Assembly: GCA_963925735.1 (NCBI GenBank)
Contig: CAWUUH010000006.1
Span: 1 to 64,000, forward strand
Direction of reading: 5' to 3'
DNA from: UBA4582 sp013204195
Lineage (GTDB): Bacteria > Pseudomonadota > Gammaproteobacteria > Pseudomonadales > Azotimanducaceae
DNA: 64,000 nt
Positions 17,775 through 25,247 of this stretch are shown here, piece by piece. The notes beneath the pieces are model-generated. The model was not told where the DNA came from. It was given only the letters and a program-made list of their open reading frames with translations, and did not search any database. Each line of letters begins with the position of its first letter. The first letter of the stretch is position 1. Made by a program: the position numbers and the translations under genes.

Positions 17775-18623
17775 ATGAGCATTGTTATGAATGAACATAT
17801 CGCCAACAAGGTTATCGTGATCACTGGCGCTGCCAGCGGTTTTGGCCGACTGGTCAGTATCAAGGCAGCAGCCCTAGGCGCACAGATGGTCTGTGCAGAC
17901 ATCGATCAGGCAGAGCTGGAAGTCACTCAAAATATGATAGCAGCAGCAGGCGGGAGCGTCACAAGCCTTGTCACCGATGTGACTCATCTCGAGCAGATGC
18001 AGGCGTTAGCGAACCACGCTATCGATCATTTTGGCCGTATCGACGTCTGGATTAACAACGCCGGCATTATGCCTCTCGCCTTCCATGCAGATCATGCCCT
18101 CGCCGCACCTGCCTGGAATCGTTGTATTGACATTAATTTCAAGGGTGTCATGCATGGCATCATGGCGGCGCACGATTATATGATCAATCAAGGACGGGGC
18201 CACATCATCAATCTCTCGTCCATCTATAGTAACTTCCCTGTCGTCGGCGCTGGTGTCTATGGCGCGACTAAAGCTGCGGTGAATTTCTTGTCCGATTCAT
18301 TACGCGTGGAATCCCAAGGCAAAATCAAGGTCACCGTCGTCAAACCAACGGGCGTTCCAGCGACGGGACTTGGCGCCGGCATTATCAATCCGGCAGCCGT
18401 GATCGGCATTCTCGGCCAGAACGCCCCCGGCTATATGCAGCAGCGAGAAGCCATGCAAAACGGTGAGTTACCTGTTGAATATACTGACGTCAACAGTATC
18501 GAGTACTATGCCCTCGAACCTGACTATCTCGCCGATCAAATCGTCGCGGTAATCAATCAGCCCTGGGGCGTCAACATCAGTGAAATCACTGTGCGCGCAT
18601 CCGGCGATACCTATATCCTTTAA
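17775..18623 (+). CDS. SDR family oxidoreductase
   Basis: 282-aa classical SDR. It has GAASGFGRLVSIKA for cofactor binding, an acidic CADID after beta-2 (NAD-type), NNAGIMP, LSSIYSNF and the catalytic YGATKAAVNF. The long C-terminal tail (PEYTDVNSIEYYALEP) resembles the broad group acting on hydrophobic alcohols. The ATG at 17775 and an in-frame ATG at 17787 are both possible. It starts a plus-strand run with a DMT transporter, small membrane protein, second SDR and VOC protein, with gaps of 40-100 bases. Confidence 0.9.
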   Translation: MSIVMNEHIANKVIVITGAASGFGRLVSIKAAALGAQMVCADIDQAELEVTQNMIAAAGGSVTSLVTDVTHLEQMQALANHAIDHFGRIDVWINNAGIMPLAFHADHALAAPAWNRCIDINFKGVMHGIMAAHDYMINQGRGHIINLSSIYSNFPVVGAGVYGATKAAVNFLSDSLRVESQGKIKVTVVKPTGVPATGLGAGIINPAAVIGILGQNAPGYMQQREAMQNGELPVEYTDVNSIEYYALEPDYLADQIVAVINQPWGVNISEITVRASGDTYIL

Positions 18624-18682
18624 TCATTGTGATACCTGAATATGCCCGTAGCGCGCTGCCTTAACCCCCTGACCACGTCATC

Positions 18683-19585
18683 ATGAGTAATTCTGGAATA
18701 CCCCCCGCGATCCCTTTCAGTGTCGCGACCCTGGGCATCGCCACTTTTGCCGGCATGGATGCGTTAATGAAGGGGCTCTCTATTGAGATGGGAACTTATA
18801 ACGCCATGCTATGGCGCACCTTTATCGCATTGATCATCGCGACCGCTCTGTTTTTATGGAAGCGCGAACGCTGGCCGCAAAACCACATTATTCAATTACA
18901 TATCTGGCGCGGTGTCGTGACATCCTTGATGGCTTACCTGTTTTTCTGGGGTCTGGTTTATGTGCCCCTGGCGGAGGCTATCGGCCTGTCGTTCATCGCT
19001 CCCCTGATCGCCTTATACCTAGCCGTTGTCCTGTTGAATGAAAAAATGAACAATAAGGCCGTACTCGCCTCCTTGTTGGGGCTGGCGGGTGCCGGCGTGA
19101 TTATTGGGGGTAAACTTGGCGGCGACTACAGTGCGGATATAGGCAAGGGCATGGCCGCCATTTTAGTTTCAGCGGTGCTTTACGCCTATAACTTGATTCT
19201 CCAGCGCCAACAGGCATTAGTGGCCAGACCCTTTGAAATTGCCTTTTTCCAAAACGCTACGGTGGTTGCGGTGTACCTGCTATTTGCACCTTTCTGGGCT
19301 GTTATGCCCTCCTCAGCAATGATCCCAGGTCTAATGGGAGCGGCTATTCTCGGCATCATTTCACTGCTATTGTTGTCGTGGGCTTATGCCCGTGCTGAAG
19401 CTACTATTTTAATTCCGGTAGAGTATACGGCTTTTATCTGGGCCGCACTGCTTGGCTGGCTGATATTCGCCGAGGCGATTACGGCGGTGACATTGTTGGG
19501 AACAGCGTTGATTGTTATTGGCTGCCTTGTGGCCGCCAGACAAAAGCCTGAGCAGATCGATCACGTCGAGGCGACTGCGCTATAA
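18683..19585 (+). CDS. DMT superfamily (EamA) transporter
   Basis: 300-aa inner-membrane protein with about ten hydrophobic helices arranged as two EamA halves. The first runs from IPFSVATLGIATFAGMDALMKGL through the LGLAGAGVIIGGKLGG region. The second runs from GMAAILVSAVLYAYNLILQRQ to TLLGTALIVIGCLVAAR. VYVPLAEAIGLSFIAPLI and ARAEATILIPVEYTAFIWA are typical pore-lining repeats of the family. Members export or import metabolites; the substrate cannot be predicted. Start ATG 18683 lacks a strong Shine-Dalgarno site. Confidence 0.9.
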   Translation: MSNSGIPPAIPFSVATLGIATFAGMDALMKGLSIEMGTYNAMLWRTFIALIIATALFLWKRERWPQNHIIQLHIWRGVVTSLMAYLFFWGLVYVPLAEAIGLSFIAPLIALYLAVVLLNEKMNNKAVLASLLGLAGAGVIIGGKLGGDYSADIGKGMAAILVSAVLYAYNLILQRQQALVARPFEIAFFQNATVVAVYLLFAPFWAVMPSSAMIPGLMGAAILGIISLLLLSWAYARAEATILIPVEYTAFIWAALLGWLIFAEAITAVTLLGTALIVIGCLVAARQKPEQIDHVEATAL

Positions 19586-19680
19586 TCTATGGTCTATAGT
19601 CGAGCGACTAAAACAATCGGCGCAGCGACGGCAGCGGCGAGCTAGCGGGAAGAAATCTTGCAGCGAAAAAGGAGCGTCAG

Positions 19681-20031
19681 TTGATTTACACCATCACTAA
19701 AGTTGCGATCACGACAATATTGATTGTCGCTATATCAGAAGTCGCCAAACGCAGCTCCCTTGCTGGCGCGCTCCTGGCCTCTATTCCGCTGGTTTCCGTG
19801 CTAGCGATGATCTGGCTGTATGTCGACACCAAAGATATAGAGAAGGTCAGCAATCTTGCCACCAGTGTCTTCTGGCTGGTGCTGCCCTCCCTGGTGTTGT
19901 TTATTGCTTTACCCCTGTTGCTCAAACAGGGATTGCACTTTTACGTCAGCTTGGCGCTGTCTATCGGCATGACCATTGCTGCCTACTGGCTGCTGGTCGT
20001 CACGCTGAATTACTATGGCATCAAACTATAA
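19681..20031 (+). CDS. small membrane protein, DUF3147-like
   Basis: 116-aa protein almost entirely made of four hydrophobic helices. It includes AITTILIVAISEVAKRSSL, ALLASIPLVSVLAMIWLYVDT and a last helix AAYWLLVVTLNYYG. The length and the SEVAKRSSLAGALLASIPLVS segment match DUF3147 (GlpM-like) membrane proteins, which have no established function. It begins with a TTG at 19681, chosen because AGGAG lies six bases upstream. It sits between the DMT transporter and an SDR gene on the same strand. Confidence 0.8.
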   Translation: MIYTITKVAITTILIVAISEVAKRSSLAGALLASIPLVSVLAMIWLYVDTKDIEKVSNLATSVFWLVLPSLVLFIALPLLLKQGLHFYVSLALSIGMTIAAYWLLVVTLNYYGIKL

Positions 20032-20100
20032 TCACGAGTTCGGAGCTAGCGCGCCCTATCACTCTGGACGCTGACCAACTCTGGCGAATAAGGAACCATT

Positions 20101-20859
20101 ATGGGTAGGGTCGAGAACAAAGTGGTGATCATCACCGGCGCTGCCTCCGGGCTGGGTGCCGCGGACGCAAGAATGTTGCGCCGTGAAGGAGCAAAGCTGG
20201 TTCTGACTGATATCAATGTCCCAGCAGGCGAAGCCCTGGCACAAGAAATTGGCGCGGCGTTTTTTACTCAGGATGTCTCAAAGGAAGACTCCTGGCAGGC
20301 ATTGATGGATTTTACCCTCGCGACCTATGGCCGACTCGATGGTCTGGTGAACAATGCTGGCATCGGTATTATTGCCAACATCGAAACCACCAGCACTGAC
20401 GTCTGGCGGCAAACCATGGGGGTTCATCTCGACGGCACCTTTTGGGGCTGTCAGGCTGCCATCAAATTGATGAAAGACTCTGGCGGCGGCTCGATCGTCA
20501 ACATGTCTTCGACGGCAGCCCTGGTGGGCATTCCCGCCTACCTGGCCTACTCCGCCGCGAAAGGCGGGATTCGGTCGATGACCAAATCTATCGCTATTCA
20601 CTGCAAGCAACAGCAGCTCGGCATTCGTTGTAACTCCGTGCACCCCGGCAGTATCAGTACCCCCATGGTGCACCATGCGCTGAAAACACTGGTGGGCGTT
20701 GACTTGCCTGCCCAGGCTGATCCTGAGCAACAACGTCTGGCCATGGGCATCGGCGAACCTGACGATGTCGCGCATATGATCGTCTACCTGATCTCTGACG
20801 AATCGAAACACGTCACTGGCAGCGAGATGGTCATCGATAACGGTGATACCGTCGTCTGA
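20101..20859 (+). CDS. SDR family oxidoreductase (3-oxoacyl/steroid/cyclic-alcohol type)
   Basis: 252-aa classical SDR. It has GAASGLGAADARML, LVLTDIN (Asp after beta-2, NAD preference), NNAGIG, NMSSTAAL, catalytic YSAAKGG, VHPGSISTPMV and a C-terminal GSEMVIDNG. Similar proteins act on cyclohexanols, cyclopentanol and 3-alpha- or 7-alpha-hydroxysteroids, but the substrate cannot be fixed from sequence. ATG 20101 is preceded by AAGGAACC. It is followed at 39 bases by the VOC protein, probably in the same transcript. Confidence 0.92.
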   Translation: MGRVENKVVIITGAASGLGAADARMLRREGAKLVLTDINVPAGEALAQEIGAAFFTQDVSKEDSWQALMDFTLATYGRLDGLVNNAGIGIIANIETTSTDVWRQTMGVHLDGTFWGCQAAIKLMKDSGGGSIVNMSSTAALVGIPAYLAYSAAKGGIRSMTKSIAIHCKQQQLGIRCNSVHPGSISTPMVHHALKTLVGVDLPAQADPEQQRLAMGIGEPDDVAHMIVYLISDESKHVTGSEMVIDNGDTVV

Positions 20860-20898
20860 CCGCAGAACCGGTGACAGCACTAATAGCAGGAGAAAGAT

Positions 20899-21351
20899 AT
20901 GAACATCAGCGGTATGGTGCACGTCAATATCAATTGCAGCGACTACGACCAGTCGAGAAGTTTTTATGAAATGCTCGGGTTCGAAGCAATCTGGTCTGTG
21001 CCTACGACTAATACCGCGGCTGTCGCCGCCGCCGTGGGTATGCCGCCCTATCGAGTCAAGGGAGCCTTGCTGGCTCTGAAGGGCGCCACGCCAGCGCTGG
21101 TGATCGACCTGTTGGAGTGGCAGGAACCCAATGATGTAGCAGCGCCCTACGGCCATTTATATCATCTTGGCATCAGCCGCCTAGCGCTGCGGACAACGGA
21201 CATTGATGCCGACTATGCTTTTTTAAAAGCCCAAGGTGTCGATATCCTATCGCCACCGGCGACGGTGGCAATCGATGCTGACCATGGCAGTCGATTCTTC
21301 TGCTTTCAGGATCCCGACGGCACCTTCCTGGAACTGGTCGAGACCTACTAA
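20899..21351 (+). CDS. VOC superfamily (glyoxalase/dioxygenase-fold) protein
   Basis: 150-aa protein with the paired beta-alpha-beta-beta-beta modules of the vicinal oxygen chelate fold. The first module starts MVHVNINCSDYDQSRSFYEMLG. The second includes GHLYHLGISRLALRTTDID and ends in CFQDPDGTFLELVETY, with Glu in the usual C-terminal metal position. Candidate metal ligands are His8 and the final Glu. The reaction (isomerase, lyase or ring-cleavage dioxygenase) cannot be determined. AGGAG lies upstream of ATG 20899. Position after an SDR suggests a shared catabolic role. Confidence 0.88.
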   Translation: MNISGMVHVNINCSDYDQSRSFYEMLGFEAIWSVPTTNTAAVAAAVGMPPYRVKGALLALKGATPALVIDLLEWQEPNDVAAPYGHLYHLGISRLALRTTDIDADYAFLKAQGVDILSPPATVAIDADHGSRFFCFQDPDGTFLELVETY

Positions 21352-21364
21352 CTAATCTGGCTTG

Positions 21365-21691
21365 TCAGATTGATAACAGTTGATCACCCACCGTCGTAAA
21401 TACCGAGATATCCATATTCTCAAGATCGATGGCGTCACTCACATTCATCCAGGTGGCGGCCCGCAGGTTCGCCAGCGTACCTGCGACATCCTGACTGTCA
21501 ATTTCATACAACGCCATATAACCGAAGGTCTGACCAGGTACTAGTTGCACTTCGTTCAAGCAAAAGCGTTGCGCGGATAGAAAACCATCAATCTTCAAGA
21601 CTTCCTGCAAATGAACCTGGTTATACCAGTCATTAAATTCATCTTCTCGACCCGCCACCGGGTTATTCCGAACCACGTATAATGTTTTCAC
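21365..21691 (-). CDS. EthD-like dimeric alpha/beta-barrel protein
   Basis: 108-aa protein starting KTLYVVRNNPVAGREDEFNDWYNQVHLQEVLKIDGFLSAQRF. The DEFNDWYNxxHLxEVLxIxGF pattern is typical of the EthD/dimeric alpha-beta barrel fold. These proteins assist or catalyse steps on hydrophobic or quinoid compounds. The start is a GTG at 21691 with AGGA seven bases upstream. It is on the minus strand, 46 bases downstream of the cytochrome c gene, and may belong to that unit. Confidence 0.8.
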   Translation of the reverse strand: MKTLYVVRNNPVAGREDEFNDWYNQVHLQEVLKIDGFLSAQRFCLNEVQLVPGQTFGYMALYEIDSQDVAGTLANLRAATWMNVSDAIDLENMDISVFTTVGDQLLSI

Positions 21692-21737
21692 GACTAATTC
21701 CTGGTTGATTATCGAACAGACCCGCGTGCTTTGCGGC

Positions 21738-22130
21738 TCAACACTGGCGCTGAGATCTCAAATAAGCCACCAGTTTCCAGATATCTGCATCGCCTTGCGG
21801 TAATTTTCCACCAAAACCAATCATGCGAGTGCCCTGAACCCCATTGGCGATCGTGTTAAAGATCTCCTGATCAGTACCGCCATGAAGCCAAGTGCAGTCC
21901 ATCAAATTCGGCACATCGCTGGACCCAGCATTATGACAATAACCACCACAGGAGCCGACATATATTAATTTACCGCGCTTCAGTGCCACTGGGTCATCCA
22001 GCAAAGCCATGGCCGGTGATTGCGGTTCACAACCCACCGTAAACACCAACAACCCCAACATACCTGTTAGAGCCACTACCGCTCTTAAGGTTTTGTACCA
22101 CCGAAAAAATCCCATCTGCAAATCACTCAC
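21738..22130 (-). CDS. c-type cytochrome with a CX3CH haem motif
   Basis: 130-aa exported monohaem cytochrome. After a hydrophobic N-terminal segment (VVALTGMLGLLVFTVGC, possibly a lipoprotein signal) the mature domain has GKLIYVGSCGGYCHN. Here the two haem cysteines are separated by three residues (CGGYC-H) instead of the usual two. The Met ligand is probably in TRMIGFGGKLP, followed by the terminal helix DIWKLVAYLRSQ. Two further cysteines (LMDCTW and the last residue) may pair. The start may be GTG 22130 or ATG 22115. It begins four bases after the PQQ dehydrogenase gene ends, on the same strand, so it is the likely electron acceptor of that enzyme. Confidence 0.88.
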   Translation of the reverse strand: MSDLQMGFFRWYKTLRAVVALTGMLGLLVFTVGCEPQSPAMALLDDPVALKRGKLIYVGSCGGYCHNAGSSDVPNLMDCTWLHGGTDQEIFNTIANGVQGTRMIGFGGKLPQGDADIWKLVAYLRSQRQC

Positions 22131-22133
22131 TGG

Positions 22134-23912
22134 CTATTTTAAGGCAAAGACAAACAGGTGTCCGCCCTCGGGTATATTCACCGGCCCGCCACTGAACGCC
22201 GCAAAAGTATTCCAATTGCCAGAACCGATGGCCACATAACTCTTGCCCTTGACCTGAAAAACCACCGGCTGGCTGCGCACGCCACCACCCATCTTGAACT
22301 TCCAAAGTTCGACCCCGGTTCGGCTGTCGAGAGCTAGCGCGTAACCCGCCTGGTTGCCGGTAAAGATGACACCGCCTTCCGTCGAGGCCACGCCACCCAT
22401 CATGGGGTCCGCATCTTTATAACGCCATCGGACTTCGCCAGTGTTGTAGTCTACCGCCGACAAATGACCATAGGAGGTGCCCGCCTCAACATCGATCAAG
22501 GTCGGCATTCCAGCCATATAAGCCTGCCCGGGAATATAGATATCCAAACCCTTCTGATAAGACTGGCACGCCTCGATACTGGGTATATAGGCCAATCCCA
22601 GCTTCTGATTCAGCGCGCCGGTCCAAGCGCCATTCATACCACCAAGATTACTCGGGCAGGTTCTGAAATCGTTGTCTTCGCTCGGCATCGCTGCCGGATT
22701 CACTATCGGCCTACCGGTCTCGTCAATGGTGGCCCAATTAACCTGCTCTACATAAGGCTTGGCATCGATGAATTTACCGGTCTCACGATCCAGAATGTAG
22801 AAATAGCCATTCCGGTTGGCCTGCACTATCGCTTTCACGTTCCGACCGTCTCGACGAATGTCCACCAGAAATATCTGAGTGTTACCGTCATAGTCCCACA
22901 CGTCATGTGGCGTGAACTGGAAATACCATTTCTGCTTACCGGTTGCCGGTTCAAGCGCCAGAATACTATTGGAGAACAGATTGTCTCCAGCTCGCATATC
23001 ACCGTTCCAATCCGGCGCCGGGTTCCCTGTGGTCCAGTAGAGCGTATCGGTGTCCTGATCATAAGCCCCGCTGGTCCAGGCCGGTGCACCACCGGTTTTC
23101 CAAGACTCTCCAGCCCAGGTTTCAACGCCAGGTTCGCCTTCGCCTGGCACGGTGTAATGACGCCAGACCCGCTGACCGGTCTTGACATCATACGCATCAA
23201 AGAAGCCACGAACACCGAACTCACCGCCGGCAATACCGATAATCGCCAGGTCTTTGACGACCATCGGCATCGATGTGGCGCTATAGCCCAAGGCGTAAGG
23301 GGCAATTTCAGTTTGCCAAACGATGGCACCCGTCAGACGATTAAAGGCAATCAACTGGGCGTCCAGGGTCGCCATTAACACGAGATCACCGGCAATAGCC
23401 ACGCCCCGATTAACTGGACCGCAACACAGTCGAAGGTCATCAGGGTAGACGTGATCGTAGCGCCAATATAGTTCGCCCGTCTCAGGGTTCAAGGCAAACA
23501 GACGATTGTAAGATGAACTGACATACATGATGCCGTCATGGATGATGGGACTGGCTTCGAACTGACCCAGGGTACCCGTCGGAAACGCCCAAGCGACCTC
23601 CAAGTTCTTCACCGTATCGGGGTTCAGATCGGTAACCGGACTGTGTCGATGATTATTATAGTCGCCCCCATAAAGCAACCAATTCGAGGGGTCGGAGAGA
23701 CCCTTCGCCAGATCCGCCTGGGTGACCGGGCCGGCACCGACACCAATCGCCTTGTCATTGAGCCAATGGGTCGGCAACTCTGGCAGTGCTTCTGCCTCGG
23801 CATCCATGACCGCTCCCGGGGCTGCCGCTGTGTCGGCGATAGTCGTGGTGTCTGGTTGCGTACAACTAGCCAAACCGATAATTAGTGCAAGCACAACAAA
23901 GCGATTGAGCAT
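22134..23912 (-). CDS. PQQ-dependent alcohol dehydrogenase, lipoprotein, lanthanide-type signature
   Basis: 592-aa quinoprotein of the methanol/ethanol dehydrogenase eight-bladed propeller family, oxidising alcohols in the periplasm. A lipobox LASC puts a lipidated Cys at residue 17. The vicinal disulfide hallmark is present (C163-C164 in RLCCGPVNRG). Predicted metal ligands are E231 (GGEFGVRG), N297 (TTGNPAPDW) and catalytic D340. D342 is also present in VWDYDGN; this extra Asp marks lanthanide-dependent XoxF/PedH-type enzymes, whereas calcium enzymes have Ala or Ser there. I chose ATG 23912 for its AGGATGAA Shine-Dalgarno site and direct lipoprotein signal; an upstream ATG at 23921 is possible. 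The cytochrome c gene follows at once. Confidence 0.93.
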   Translation of the reverse strand: MLNRFVVLALIIGLASCTQPDTTTIADTAAAPGAVMDAEAEALPELPTHWLNDKAIGVGAGPVTQADLAKGLSDPSNWLLYGGDYNNHRHSPVTDLNPDTVKNLEVAWAFPTGTLGQFEASPIIHDGIMYVSSSYNRLFALNPETGELYWRYDHVYPDDLRLCCGPVNRGVAIAGDLVLMATLDAQLIAFNRLTGAIVWQTEIAPYALGYSATSMPMVVKDLAIIGIAGGEFGVRGFFDAYDVKTGQRVWRHYTVPGEGEPGVETWAGESWKTGGAPAWTSGAYDQDTDTLYWTTGNPAPDWNGDMRAGDNLFSNSILALEPATGKQKWYFQFTPHDVWDYDGNTQIFLVDIRRDGRNVKAIVQANRNGYFYILDRETGKFIDAKPYVEQVNWATIDETGRPIVNPAAMPSEDNDFRTCPSNLGGMNGAWTGALNQKLGLAYIPSIEACQSYQKGLDIYIPGQAYMAGMPTLIDVEAGTSYGHLSAVDYNTGEVRWRYKDADPMMGGVASTEGGVIFTGNQAGYALALDSRTGVELWKFKMGGGVRSQPVVFQVKGKSYVAIGSGNWNTFAAFSGGPVNIPEGGHLFVFALK

Positions 23913-24119
23913 GATTTTCATCCTGATTTTTACTCGATAGTAAGTGAATTTTTCCGGGACCGCTACCCACCTGAACATCCACGTCTTGACGGAAATCCCT
24001 TGCCCCCAACACAGCCCGTTACGCAACTGACGACTGGTTGCGCAATACGGCATCCGCCTTCTTGCGGCAGGCTCGACATCCGCGCAAAATGCAGCGAGTC
24101 CTAAACCAAGCACCTGTTC

Positions 24120-25163
24120 ATGAAATTATTTCCGCAAATTTGGCTCGCGGCGGCCTTATGCCTCAGCCTGAATACCTATGCCGACCAGGACCAGACCACC
24201 CAGTGGACGTTGAACCTCTACCTAGAAAACGATCTGTTTTCCAATACTGACGAGGGCTATACCAACGGCCTGCGCGCTGCCTGGGTCTCACCCGATGTGA
24301 GCGACTATCTGGAAGATGAAACGCTCCCCAGCTGGATTCGATCGGCTAACCGGCGGCTGACATTTTTCCATCAGAACCGCGAGGGCCTGAAACGCAATTT
24401 AATCTTTTCCATAGGCCAGACCTTATACACCCCCCATGACCTTAACCGCCTAGATGTGGTGGAAGATGACCGGCCCTATGCTGCGTGGTTGTTCGCGAGC
24501 ATGGGCTACCAGACTCGTAATGATCAGCAGATGGACACCCTTGAAGTTAGCGTCGGCATGGTGGGTCCTGCCGCGCTAGGTCAACAGTCCCAGGACTTCA
24601 TCCACAAGTTGCGCGGCTTCGAGACCTTTCAGGGCTGGGACAACCAGCTCAACAACGAGTTCGGTGTCATCTTTCTGTGGGAGCACAAATCTAAGTTTAT
24701 CCGTCGCCATTACGCTAACTCCCGATTCGGTTTCGACGCCATCAGCCACAGCGGAATGGCTTTGGGCAATGTTGCCACTTATATCAACGCCGGCGCCGAA
24801 TTACGCCTGGGTTGGTCGATCCCCAACGATTTCGGTACCTCGGCACTGCGGCCCGGCGGTGACAATAGCTCGCCTGGATCTATCTGGGACCCGCGTTCGA
24901 CTAACTTGCGACGCTGGGGGATGCATGGCTTTATTTCGATGGATGCTCGTCTGGTGGGCCATGACATTTTTCTTGACGGCAACAACTTCAGGCCCAGTCA
25001 CAGCGTCGATAAAAATAGTGGCGTAGTTGAAGGTGCCCTCGGCATTAGCTTTATCTATGGCGGCGTCAAACTGTCATACGCGCATATATTTCGCAGCAAG
25101 GAGTTTAGCCAACAGCCAAGTGCACACTCCTACGGCTCTTTGGCTTTTTCCTATACTTACTAA
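24120..25163 (+). CDS. LpxR-family outer-membrane lipid A deacylase-like protein
   Basis: 347-aa protein with a signal peptide (LFPQIWLAAALCLSLNTYA) and the beta-barrel pattern of the LpxR/DUF2219 family. Recognisable elements are LYLENDLFSNTDEGYTNGL, YTPHDLNRLDVVEDDRPYAAW, FQGWDNQLNNEFGV and a terminal aromatic residue (SLAFSYTY), as expected for an outer-membrane barrel. LpxR removes the 3'-acyloxyacyl chains of lipid A; many family members are uncharacterised. The Asn-Asp of ENDLFS corresponds to the active-site region of LpxR. It is divergent from the PQQ dehydrogenase gene. Confidence 0.88.
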   Translation: MKLFPQIWLAAALCLSLNTYADQDQTTQWTLNLYLENDLFSNTDEGYTNGLRAAWVSPDVSDYLEDETLPSWIRSANRRLTFFHQNREGLKRNLIFSIGQTLYTPHDLNRLDVVEDDRPYAAWLFASMGYQTRNDQQMDTLEVSVGMVGPAALGQQSQDFIHKLRGFETFQGWDNQLNNEFGVIFLWEHKSKFIRRHYANSRFGFDAISHSGMALGNVATYINAGAELRLGWSIPNDFGTSALRPGGDNSSPGSIWDPRSTNLRRWGMHGFISMDARLVGHDIFLDGNNFRPSHSVDKNSGVVEGALGISFIYGGVKLSYAHIFRSKEFSQQPSAHSYGSLAFSYTY

Positions 25164-25247
25164 TCTGTATCGACACAGACTCTCGACTCAAACTGAATCA
25201 AGCGCTGCCGGCAGAAATGACCGAATACTCAGCACCAATAAAGACGA

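Noticed and set aside
20278..21156. 292-codon minus-strand open frame
   Set aside because: Antisense to the SDR and VOC genes; a His/Asp-rich composition that mirrors them.
22464..23378. 304-codon plus-strand open frame
   Set aside because: Antisense to the PQQ dehydrogenase gene; no ribosome binding site or family motif.
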